Source: Corythucha ciliata (lineage: Eukaryota > Arthropoda > Insecta > Hemiptera > Tingidae). From it: a stretch of 64,000 nt of DNA. The stretch is taken from contig CM075937.1 in the NCBI GenBank assembly GCA_038030265.1, forward strand, positions 19,716,001 to 19,780,000, in the 5' to 3' direction. Positions 54,809 to 64,000 of the stretch are shown piece by piece. The first letter of the stretch is position 1. Each line of letters begins with the position of its first letter. Position numbers and translations under genes: made by a program. A model generated the notes under the pieces. It was not told where the DNA came from. It saw nothing but the letters and a program-made list of their open reading frames with translations, and did no database searches.

Positions 54809-54940
54809 TGTAGTAGAAAAGTGAAACACGTGTGAGACGAGACGAGATGAGATTGACTTTGATAGCTATATGTGCACACATTGCTGTGAAATTCATTCTC
54901 ATCCCGTCTCACTTTTTCATGTTCCACTTATCTATTACAA
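54809..54940. mobile_element. ~130-bp imperfect inverted-repeat element
   Basis: TTGTAGTAGAAAAGTGAAAC followed by GTGAGACGAGACGAGATGAG at the left pairs with (in reverse) TTGTAATAGATAAGTGGAAC and GTGAGACGGGATGAG at the right. The arms are about 45 bp. The target duplication is not clear. Confidence 0.65.
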
Positions 54941-55119
54941 CTCTCCAGGTGAATTTCATTCCCAAAACATAAGATAAAAAGATTTTTTGGCCCCAAGAAT
55001 CAGGTTAAACGCCCAAAAAATGACCCATTTCACGTCAGAAACTTTTCTTGCTTTTGTGAACTGCTAACCAGTGTATCTTAATCTCTAAATAAACAAGGAA
55101 TAATTATTATAAATGTGGT

Positions 55120-55965
55120 TATGGCGAATTGACGTTTTCTCAATTTCATATAGCCGTGAATTAGCGCTTTTTCTCAGTTTTTGCTGCGAATAAGCGCGTT
55201 TTCATTACTTTAGTTGGACATTATTTGTCTATTTTACTGCGTTTCCTTCAATTTTAGCCGTAAACTGGCGCTTTATCTCAATGTGAGCCGCGAGCCACGA
55301 TTTGTGGTGTTTTTTCTCAGTTTCAGCAGCGTATATCAGCGTTTTTTTTTTGTTTTTTTTTTTTTTTCTTCTTCAAACGAATCCGTGACTTGGCCTTTTT
55401 CTCCTCATTTTAGCAGTGAATGAGCACTTTATCTCAATTTTAGCCGCGAATTAGTGAATTTTCTCGTAGTTTTAGCCGTGTGTTAGCAGGTTTTCCTGAA
55501 TAGATCCGTGAATTATCAGTGTTGCTCACTTTTAGCCTTTTTAGCTTCTTTAGCATCGAAAGTTGCCTCGTGATACCACGAGTTGGCGTTTTCCCAATGT
55601 AGCTGAGGCTGCTGAACGATTGTTCTTGATCTTTTTGGTTTATATTTTATTCATTTATTTATTATTATCAATTTTCTAGCCGCAAATAAGCGGTTTTGTC
55701 GCGAGTTAGTGCTTTTTTTCGCTTTTCGCTACGAATTGGAATCTTTGTAAAAACGTTTTGCCCATACTTGCCCCAAGATTAGCACATTAGCACACCTTTT
55801 TTAATTTTGGACTGTAGACATTTTGGGTAGACTAAGTGTATTTTCGATATTTTAGCCGCAAAGTTTCCTTTAGACACCTCGATTGGGTGGAGTTTTCTTC
55901 ATTTTTAGCGAAAAATGAGCGCTTGTTCTCCATTGTATTAGCCGCAAATCAACGCTTTAAAACTT
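55120..55965 (-). repeat. Satellite array L (- orientation)
   Basis: CTCAATTTTAGCCGCGAATT-type units occur, with poly-T expansions (55340-55368). Confidence 0.8.
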
Positions 55966-56030
55966 GAAAATCCCTATTTTTTTCGTATTTGAGCTTTGTC
56001 GGGGTTGGTACTAGCTACGGCCCCTTTGTC
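55955..56030 (-). repeat. Terminal module copy (- orientation)
   Basis: AAAACTTGAAAATCCC, TTTTTTTCGTATTTGAGCTT and GTCGGGG follow array L on the expected side, as at 17530-17600 and 18660-18730. The G/C run is reduced. Confidence 0.55.
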
Positions 56031-56510
56031 GGAAACTGTCAAAATGGCCATCAAATCAGATGGACAGTCACACAGTTTTTGCTCGGTGTTATCTCAAAAT
56101 GTCTGAATACCCGAAATATCGTCGTAGAAATATCAGAAGTTTAGGTGACTCACAAAGTGGTCCAATACGGCGTTTGTCGTTCGTTTTCGGGGTCAATTTT
56201 TATCGACGCCACAGCGGTTCGTATATCTCAAGGCTTTTGACTGGTGGCCTGGTGGTCAGCGGTGGCGAGGGCAGTCAAGTATGCTGCGCTTGGGCATCCG
56301 TTTGAGGGGAAAATTCGCCCGATTGTGACCAAAATGAAAAAAAAAAAAAAATTCGCTCCGGCAGCTGGCGGTCGGAAAGAGTGCATTTCATTTTGTATAC
56401 GGATACCCTAAGCCGTCCCAGAAGTAGTAATGTTGAGACCATGATTTGTTTCGTTAATGTTTGACCCTCCCTCGTACTGTTTGCTGCCGGGTTTGTTTAA
56501 GCTGAACTTA
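56031..56510. other. No gene recognised
   Basis: This is mixed sequence, including GGTGGCCTGGTGGTCAGCGG and a poly-A of 15 near 56337. An 81-codon frame at 56060 has no support. Confidence 0.4.
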
Positions 56511-56739
56511 ATGGGAATCAAAGGCTATTTCAAAATGGAATCATCATACCGAATAATTATAATGCTTCTGAAATCAACTGGTGATTTGTAGTGATTTTTT
56601 TTACCATTTCAACCCCTATTTTCCCCCCTCTACCTTGACCGATTTGGCCCAAATGCAATACCGACCGGGGTCTTATGACTACTGATTTATTTGCCAAAGC
56701 GCGTTCCGCTAAATTAATTTGTACGAAAGTTATCGTGCT
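56511..56739. repeat. ~299-bp tandem duplication, unit 1
   Basis: It begins AATGGGAATCAAAGGCTA and includes ATCAACTGGTGATTT, TTGACCGATTTGGCCCAAAT and CAAAGCGCGTTCCGCTAAAT. The landmarks repeat in order 299 bp downstream. Confidence 0.9.
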
Positions 56740-56809
56740 ACCAAGACCACACACTTACTTCCACCCCGGGGGCACCACCCCCTCCCCCTTGACTTTTTCA
56801 AAAAATTAA

Positions 56810-57033
56810 AATGGGAATCAAAGGCTAGTCTAACATGGAGTATACGTACCGAATATCATGCTTCTAGAATCAACTGGTGATTTTTAGTGATTTTTTGACG
56901 ACTTCAAGCCCTATTTTCCCCCCCTCCACCTTGACCGATTTGGCCCAAATACAATACCGACCGGTGTCTTATGACTACTGATTTTTGTGCCAAAGCGCGT
57001 TCCGCTAAATTTACTTCTACGAGAGTTATCGTG
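56810..57033. repeat. ~299-bp tandem duplication, unit 2
   Basis: This is the second unit, roughly 85 percent similar by eye to 56511-56739, and ends at TTATCGTGC. The 70 bp between units is G/C-run rich. It may be part of a longer satellite elsewhere. Confidence 0.9.
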
Positions 57034-57039
57034 CGAGAG

Positions 57040-57270
57040 TAATTCGCTTGTTGGCTCTTATAAAAGCCAAATTTCGCGTGCTGGTCATAAAGCTACATGA
57101 TATCTTGTTTTGTCTCTTCGAAAAGCCAAATTTCGCGTGTTTGCTGTTTGCTTTTCAAAAAACCAAATTTCATGTGTTGGCCTCAAAAAAAAAGCTATAC
57201 ATTTTGCGTGTTGGCTGTTCAAAAAGGAAAAAAAAAAAACGGAATTCCTGGCGTTTTACTGCCTAGTTTT
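57040..57270 (-). repeat. sat-2 fragment (- orientation)
   Basis: AAAAGCCAAATTTCGCGTGC, AAAAGCCAAATTTCGCGTGT and AAAACCAAATTTCATGTGTT lie about 60 bp apart. Confidence 0.65.
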
Positions 57271-57274
57271 CCCC

Positions 57275-59317
57275 AAAATCTTGTTCTCAGTCCAAAAATG
57301 AGTCATCATCGCCAATTTTCACAAAATATAGCTCCCCATCTGGTCTAATTTTAGGGTCTTTTTCTTGTAAAGGGTCAGGTAGACGTTGTTCCTGACTACT
57401 TGAGACCACGCTACATTGACAAATGTAGTCGGTACAGGCCGAAACGCAACTCTGGGAAGGAGGAGCGCCAGAACACCTTGTTGTACGTAGTTAATGAGTT
57501 TTTTGGGTTATTTCTGTTTAATGTATGTATCTGCGTATAGAACTGCTCACCCCTCCTCACGGCCGCATCACATTATATTTCCGAGCACAAAAACCGGTTT
57601 TTATCGAATATCCCAAGCCTTCGTGAGTCCTCCTAACCTTCTACGAATTTTAGTGGTCGGAAAATGGTTTGGTTGCGAGTATTTCTCGCCCGTCAGACTC
57701 TCCTCTTTTCTCTTTCCAGGGGTGGGAAAATTCGCTTTTCCCGCGGTGTAAAAACTCCCAATTATATCGTGGCAGGGAAGGTCTTGAATTTTTACGAGCC
57801 TATTTGAGTTTGATTAGCAAATAAAACAGCTAACTGTTCACTACCAGATGAAAAAGTCTTTGCGGTTAACGATTAGAGAAGGAAGAGGGGCGGAGGCGAA
57901 AGTTGCAGTGGAGGGAAGCTCGACTACTCCCCTATATGGTACTTCAACTGTCCCTTTTTCATTTTTTCATTATTATTTATTTTTTTAAACCTCTAGCTGT
58001 GAAAACCTATATCACCCCCCCCCTCACCCAAGCGTCTTACGAGTGATTTAAAGGCCAGCCGTTTTCATATCGACAATAAATGTCAAAAATGATTCTCGTT
58101 AACGACGTGGGGGGGGGGGCAGCCATTTTTTTCCTAACACTTCTGTTCGCACCACTACCCACCGGCGACCCACCCTTTAACCTTCGATAAAGCACTTTGA
58201 CATTCACGTCCCTTATCCTGTGGTCGTGTCTGCGTCTCATAATTCGAGTGTTTTTAAAATTAATTTGCAATGTTTATAATTACTTTTATTATTCGATAAA
58301 ATCGTGGAAAATGTCACGTGAGACGCGCATTTTGGTGATTCCAGATAGAAGCGAGAAAATTAACATCAGACTACAAACAACCCTCAAAAATTGTCCCATT
58401 CACTTTTATCGACAACCTCCAATGTTGACCATTATGACCATGAGAGTTGGGGGAGGATGATATGAAACCGGAAACTCTTCATTCTTACTGTAGTTTTCCC
58501 CTCACACCTCACCCCTTCATCATTATATCACTCACATCGTGGAGAAAACGTTTTAATAAACCATTATATTTATGGATTTGAAAGGGACGAGTATAAGGGT
58601 TCAAGGAGCTGGCCTGGCGGTGATGAGGAGGGGATGGGGGAGAAAAAAATCCCTGCTCCTCCCGCGGCCCTCGTCATCCATCGTGCTGAAACCACGGCTG
58701 CTGTTGAACTGAAAAAGGGACTTTGGGAATGGTAGAGGGCGGGTATGACCCTTCAGAGCCCTTCTCCGGTTTCGGTATCGATTCTGCTGAGCTTGCTGGA
58801 TTTCTCTTTTTCGCGTCGGTTGTGCGGCTGTCATTCCAGCACTATTTTTTTTTTTCATTTCACCCTCCCCGCGAATAGAAAATTAGGTCTTTTCCGATTG
58901 AAAAAAAAAAAAAAAAAAAGTTCTACCACTTGGTGAATTGGCACTTTCGACACGTGGTGATAGCGTTGAAATTGGAAGGGCCGTGCTTAAAAGTTTCGTG
59001 CTTCTTGTTCTCGCCGTGATATTTTTATTGATTTAAGCTCAAAACATAAAAAAACAAATTATCTAATTCGTTTAGCCCCCCTCCCCCCTGAACTCTATTT
59101 TGTGTACCTCATCTAATACGATCCTATAGAGTTTGCTACCATCATCTAGACGTTAAAATGACGCATCCAGGGGCTTCATTACGAAGCTGAACGGTTGAAG
59201 CCTGTCACTGTTGATTCTTTAATAGGATTATGGGCTATCGCTGTTGGCTTAATCTTGAATAAAGGTCATTTTTATTTCAGGTTTTAGGATTATTTATACG
59301 AAAAATTAGCCGTCCAG
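57275..59317. other. No gene recognised
   Basis: C/G-runs at 58014 and 58110 and poly-A at 58901-58919 occur. Short frames on both strands have no motifs. Confidence 0.45.
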
Positions 59318-59410
59318 GGTCAAGTACATACGAGCGGTTTTGTCCACTTGAACGCACGTGTAGTGCTCCATTGGAGTCGGTGGGAGCGGACGAAAACGCT
59401 CGTGTCTACC
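59318..59410. mobile_element. ~93-bp foldback
   Basis: TACATACGAGCGGTTTTGTCC at the left pairs with (in reverse) AGACACGAGCGTTTTCGTCC at the right. The element is flanked by GGT/ACC ends. It is small, and the target duplication is unclear. Confidence 0.5.
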
Positions 59411-60925
59411 GAGCCAAAACGACGAAACACTTTTCTTTTGAAGAAGTTTAACTCGTACAGAGGTTTATGGTTGACTGAAATCAGAAAAGTATATTCCCCC
59501 TTCACCACCATCGACCCATGAGAACTATTATGTTGTGAGTGATGTCACTTCCTTCGCCGGAAGTATCCTCCCACACTTCCAACCCCCACCCCTCCCTTTC
59601 CCAACAACATATTAAAAGGCACGTGCTTGGTGGTGAAGTCCGCGAGAAGAAGAAGGAAAAAAAACAGGGAGTGAGAGAGATGGGAAAACATAATTACCGC
59701 GTGCCACAACTAACTCGCGTCTATCTTGCCCTGATGCCTTTCCACTTCCGTTACTCTGTGCCAAGTTAAACATAGCCGCCCCAGAGGATGAGTCTACGAG
59801 GCTAAAAACAATTTGTTGATAGCGGGGAGTGCTTTTTTGGAATGATAAATTCAAGGATTTTATCAGAGCCCGGAAACTTGAGTTCGAACGCTTTTGAAAA
59901 GCGTCATTAAGTCAACTACTAAGTGGCTTAGACGCTATTGTGCAGTTTCAGCTCGCAAACTTTTCAATTTTTCCGGAAATTCTTCTTGGAGGCGGCGCAC
60001 TTGTGTAAGATGGATGGGTACTAACCACAGCTTCAACACAACGAGCGACGGCGCAAGGATTATTCCCCACGTTAAGTTGGAGGCTGGAGGTTGTTCAGCA
60101 CTACCTGGACTGGATCTTTCCTTTTTCATCATCTTCGTCCTTCTTAAGAAGAGTGGGATGGGCAGGTGCCCCCCCCCTCTTTCCCTGAGGAGTAAAAGAA
60201 GGAAACAACGATGCTAAAGCGGTCCCCGCCGCGTGTCTCAAGGGGGAGCGATTGAGAGAGAGAAAGAACGAAAGAAAAAGAAGGGAGATGTCGGTGGAAG
60301 GGATGCTGGAAAGAAAGAAAGAGGAGAGGAGAGGAAAGCCAGCTGAGCGACAGCCAGCTGTGCGACCTTGTCCAGAGCGTTCACCTGTGAATGCATTCCT
60401 ATACCGCTACGATCTAAGCGCGGCGTTTGAAGACTTGCTCTTCTTCTCCTTCTTTCGCTTCTTCGTACTTCCATCAACGTTTCCGCGCAGTCTCCGGAAA
60501 TAATTTAAACCCGCGTTCTGGACTTCTTATAAAATGGTTTCTCTCCCTTGCTAAACTCGAATCACGGCTTTTTAACTCCCCTCCCCACCACATAAAAATT
60601 TCATTGCTTTTATCGGTCCAGGAGGACCAGTGTAGTATCATCATGAGAAGCTCCCAATTTTTTAATTGAGGGCAGCCTTCCGTAGTGTATCAACATCCCC
60701 TTATCTGATTCTTCCACTTTTTTTTTCGTAACGAAATTAATCCGGTTTATTTTTTATTAGGCCGGAAAGTGCTTCTGTTTCTCACAGGACTCCAATCCCC
60801 TACCCATTCCCTCAGTTCAAACTGGGGAAAAATTTCACAGAAATAAAATATCTTTTTCCCCTATCAAATCTCATCTTCAGCTTTTATGTTTCAAATCTGT
60901 CCCATCTCCCACCCTTCACTTAATG

Positions 60926-60971
<46 letters not shown>

Positions 60972-61600
60972 CTTTTTTTTTTCTTTCTTTCTTTCTTTCT
61001 TTCTTTCTTTTTAGAAACTTCAAAGACATTTGCTCTGTCAAAACTTGGTTTTACAAAACTAAGCGCATGTTTCAACGATCGCAACGGGGGAGCTCTAGAC
61101 AGTTATCCTCCTTCCCATTTCTATAGGAGCGTCGCGGTTCATTAAAGTATTGGCTGTTAGTCAAAAAAAAAAAAAGTTCATGAGCCTCTAGACACTTTGT
61201 AGCCAGTTTAACGTTTGGACTGACGGGAAGTTTTTCTTTATTTACTTGACTTGCTTACATTTTACAGGCCCTGAACGTAAATTAAGACTTACACAAATAT
61301 GAAACGATTTTTGGTTGTGGCAGGGGGAAGGGAAGGATTTTAGGGGTAGTAAAAACTTACAGGCGTTATCTCGCTAAACCACGTGGAACTCGTGTTCCAT
61401 TGTCTTGAAAATTCTATTAAGACCGGTAATTATAGCTATTACCGGTAAGTTTCCGAAGTAATTACTTCGCGTCCTGTTTGACGTTATTGCATTCCAGTAA
61501 CCCTTCCCACCTACCTCCCAACGGAGGAGGAAGTTTTATTGCGTTTTGTGAAAAGGCTGGTGTCTTACGTTGTTTAATAGTGAAAACTTCTGCGAATAAG
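59411..61600. other. No gene recognised; long poly-T/(CTTT)n tract
   Basis: Sequence at 59540-60480 is richer in CpG and in purine tracts (GAGAGAGAAAGAACGAAAG), which might be a promoter/leader region. No start codon, splice pattern or family motif lets me call a gene. 60927-61010 is a poly-T run passing into (CTTT)n. An ACCGGTAATTATAGCTATTACCGGT-like palindrome lies at 61423-61448. Confidence 0.4.
60927..61010. repeat. Poly-T followed by (CTTT)n microsatellite
   Basis: About 45 T with rare C interruptions is followed by seven CTTT units. It could be the reversed poly-A tail of a retroelement on the minus strand, but no element body is recognisable to its right. Confidence 0.9.
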
Positions 61601-61601
61601 A

Positions 61602-61690
61602 CCCCCCCCCCCCGGATCAGAGGGGACTGAGGCGAAAAGATTAAACATGAGGAAATTGGGGATTTTTAGGTTTATGGATAAAAGAAACGT
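61602..61690 (+). repeat. Terminal module copy (+ orientation)
   Basis: A run of 12 C at 61602-61613 is followed by GGCGAAAAGATTAAACATGA, GGAAATTGGGGATTTTTAGG and TTTATGGATAAAAGAAACGT. (+) satellite units start about 150 bp further on, with the landmark TTTTTCGATGCATCCTCAAG at 61892. Confidence 0.65.
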
Positions 61691-61849
61691 GAAAAGGAGG
61701 CCGCACATGCTCATCCTCCACAGTTATTGTAGGTCATTAAGACGTCTATGAGGAAGGCACGTTAATCTCCTGTTCTTTGGGGGCGAGTACGCAACCCAAA
61801 GTTCCAAATAGCTACTAGAATTGCAAAAAAAAGAAAGAAGAAGAAAAAA

Positions 61850-62844
61850 AAGATAATTCGTTGATGAAATTGAGTAAACGCTATCATTCGCTGTTTTTCG
61901 ATGCATCCTCAAGACCAGAGGTGGCCAACCCATTGGGCACGCGGGCAAAGAAGTGGCCCGTCCGTTATCATGTTTAATGTTCATGTTCATGGTTCTTGTA
62001 TTTTGGCGCCCCTCGGATTTTAGTGCAAATGTGGAAAACGCTACAATGCTCCCCTCATCGTGGTTGGAAAATCCCCCGCTAAGCACCAACTTAATCCAGA
62101 CCAAAATGGAAAATAACGCTAATTTGGGGGTGAAATTAAGATAAATTGCTAATTCTCGACTGAAATTATTGAGAAAAATAACTGATTCACGGAAAGAAGT
62201 AAGAATAAGTGCTATATCACGGATAAAATTAATAAAAATACATAGCTAACTCGCGGGGTGACACGTTAATCCACGGCTAAAATTGAGAAAAAGCTCTAAA
62301 AACGCGGATAAAGTGTAAAAAACAGTAATTCGCGCTAAAAATTATGAAACACACACTTTCGAAGAAAATAATCTGGTTTCATTCAATTTTTCAGAATAAG
62401 GGTGGATTTATCAATTACCGGATATCTCATGGAATAGCTATCGCTCGAATAATTTTACATTAATGTTTACAAAAAGGCCCGTAACAACCATACATATCCC
62501 AGCTTTGACTGCAGAATAAGTGAATTGATAAACGCACCCTAAGTCAATGAAATCACATGCTTTTCTTCACTAGTGTAGCACTAGCAAAACAATGGAACGG
62601 ACCTGCTAATTCACGGTTGAAAAAGAGCCAATCGCGCCTAAAATTACGAAAACATGAATTACCGGCTTATTCAGAACGCATAAGTTCGTGGATCAATCTG
62701 AAAAAAACGCTACATCATGGCTGAAAGTAAAATAGACGCTAATTCGCAAGGAAAATTAAGAATAAGTGCTAATTCACGGATCAAATTGGAGAAAATCACT
62801 CTTTAGCGGCTAAAATCACGTATTCGCGGTTAAAGTAAAGAATG

Positions 62845-62877
<33 letters not shown>

Positions 62878-63660
62878 CGCTACTTGAAGGCTAGAAGAAT
62901 GGAAACTACAATTTTCAGCCTCTGAAGGCAAGTTTGTGGCTGAAACTGCGTAAAAACGCTAAACCGTAGCTAAAAGCGAAACAAATCGCTAATTATTCGG
63001 AGCTAAAGCTAAGAAAAATCGCTAATTAGCGGCTGAAATAAGTAGAAACACGATTCACTGCAAAATTTAGATAAATGGCAGTGCAATATGGCAATATGGT
63101 GAAAAATTGCTAGTTCGCGGCTAAAATGGAGAAAAATTGCATATTCATTGATGAAATTGATAAGAAGCGCTGAAGTAAGGAAAACGCTCATTCGCGGATA
63201 AAATTGAGAAAACGTCAACTCTCGGCTTCTGAAGGTAACTTTGTGCTAGGAAAAGAAAAAATCGCTAATTCGCGGCCAAATTTCAGAAAACCCGTTAGGT
63301 GATTCGCGGCGAAAATTGGGAGGAACTCTAATTCGTTGATGAAACGTGGAAAATCCATAATTATCGGCTAAAATGAGGAAAATCGCTAATTTGGAGCTAA
63401 ATTAAACAGAAATGGCTAATTTGGGCGTGAATTTGAGACAATTTTCCAATTTGCAGAAAATTGAGAATTCAGGAAAAACACGAATTCACGAATTCGTTAA
63501 ACCGTCGTAAACCTCGGCTAAAATGGTGAAAAATGGCTAATTCGTGGCCAAAATAAAAAAAAAGTCCAACTAATAAAATTTTAATTCAATGCAAAAATTA
63601 AAATAAAAACGGCAATTCGTCGCCAAAATTGAGAATATGCGCTAATTCCTCTTATTTACC
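61850..63660 (+). repeat. Satellite array M (+ orientation)
   Basis: There are many units such as GAAAATCGCTAATTTGGAGC and GAAAAATCGCTAATTCGCGG. 63050-63240 is the reverse complement of 18080-18305 in unit order. It is interrupted by the MITE at 62400 and a 32-A run at 62845-62876. Confidence 0.88.
62400..62539. mobile_element. 140-bp MITE with TAA duplication
   Basis: The ends GGGTGGATTTATCAATTACC and (in reverse) GGGTGCGTTTATCAATTCAC are flanked by TAA at 62397-62399 and 62540-62542. It is inserted in array M. There is no coding capacity. The TWA duplication fits PIF/Harbinger. Confidence 0.88.
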
Positions 63661-64000
63661 GTAGTACCTCAAAAAAGACTTGGAAGAGACTACGACGCAT
63701 GGGTGTTTCTAGCGCAGGCAGGTTCTCGCATTCACTCGCGCAGCACTCGAGCTTGTCCCAACAACGACCCTAAACACGCAAATTTGGTGAAATTAAGGAC
63801 CATAACAAGCATTTTTGGGAATTGAGACCGAAAAGTCGTATGTTGCCGACTTAAAATTTCCGGAGGGGGGGGGGGGTATTCGCCGGGCTCTGTTTGGGCT
63901 GTTCATCTTGGCTACCACCGCCACAAAAAATGGCCCCATTACTAGCAATTTCGCTTAAACTACGGCCCTGAACTTGAAATTTCCCTTGAATTAAAAGTCA
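63661..64000. repeat. sat-4-like units and a 12-G run
   Basis: ACACGCAAATTTGGTGAAAT, ACAAGCATTTTTGGGAATTG and ACTAGCAATTTCGCTTAAAC resemble the units at 9660-10800. A run of 12 G lies at 63865-63876. Confidence 0.4.

Noticed and set aside
59894..60217. 107-codon frame in a CpG-richer region, possible first exon
   Set aside because: No ATG with good context, donor or recognisable domain. The start of the frame is in ordinary sequence and the end is a low-complexity basic tail.
60923..61126. Frame starting with a long Phe run
   Set aside because: It is translation of the poly-T/(CTTT)n tract.
61423..61448. Palindrome ACCGGTAATTATAGCTATTACCGGT as a transposon end
   Set aside because: It is a single short palindrome with no second end or target duplication.

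Overview
This window looks like nuclear DNA of a multicellular animal, most probably an invertebrate. There are no operons or bacterial signals. It has long non-coding stretches, one spliced gene model with GT/AG splice sites and an AATAAA signal, several classes of short inverted-repeat transposons, and a decayed Penelope-like retroelement (PLE). Its GIY-YIG and reverse-transcriptase style is common in arthropods and other invertebrates. The species cannot be named from the sequence alone. || Coding content is very low. The only gene model I support is a two-exon, 147-residue protein on the + strand. Exon 1 (4035-4336) follows a GT-rich 5' region and ends at a good donor. A phase-matched terminal exon (28451-28592) follows a strong polypyrimidine/AG acceptor and precedes AATAAA at 28709. 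This implies a 24-kb intron filled with repeats. I do not recognise the protein. || The dominant feature is a dispersed, degenerate minisatellite of about 30 bp (core CGCGAATTAGCG, an oligo-T tract, then CAATTTTAGC). It covers roughly a quarter of the window in both orientations: about 1.0-2.7, 5.8-8.0, 8.3-9.2, 16.2-18.6, 22.7, 25.1-25.6, 26.5-27.7, 32.2-34.5, 36.1-36.4, 39.5-42.2, 49.9-51.8, 55.1-56.0 and 61.9-63.7 kb. The blocks are not independent tandem arrays. The same order of variant monomers recurs at distant loci, and the same terminal module (poly-G/C run, then AAGCTTAAATACGGAAAAAT and GGATTTTTAGGTT) sits at one end of at least six blocks in the matching orientation. I read this as a family of large non-autonomous mobile elements whose body is satellite DNA. 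Three further degenerate short-period families (called sat-2, sat-3 and sat-4 here) occupy other stretches. || Many well-delimited DNA transposons are inserted in or beside these blocks. There are four hAT-type elements: three have exact 8-bp target duplications, and a fourth (24773-25077) has an imperfect one. Two of the hAT elements carry minisatellites inside (7168-7938 and 11035-12553), and the other two form an inverted pair (24465-24752 and 24773-25077). Five small elements have 3-bp TAA/TTA duplications, as in the PIF/Harbinger class (15688, 27007, 35976, 47134, 62400). One TA-flanked element lies at 1437, and several foldbacks occur, one of which contains a tRNA pseudogene (51808-52127). 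A 1.3-kb insertion at 32365-33677 is exposed by an empty-site paralogue at 17774/17775. The PLE (34474-36108) has lost a catalytic aspartate, carries frameshifts and a stop, keeps a hammerhead-ribozyme-like motif, and was later hit by one of the TAA elements. || The intervening sequence (about 12.9-15.7, 18.7-22.6, 28.7-30.7, 36.4-39.5, 42.2-45.5, 47.3-49.9, 52.9-54.8 and 57.3-61.6 kb) looks like unique intronic or intergenic DNA with homopolymer runs. I find no supportable gene there.
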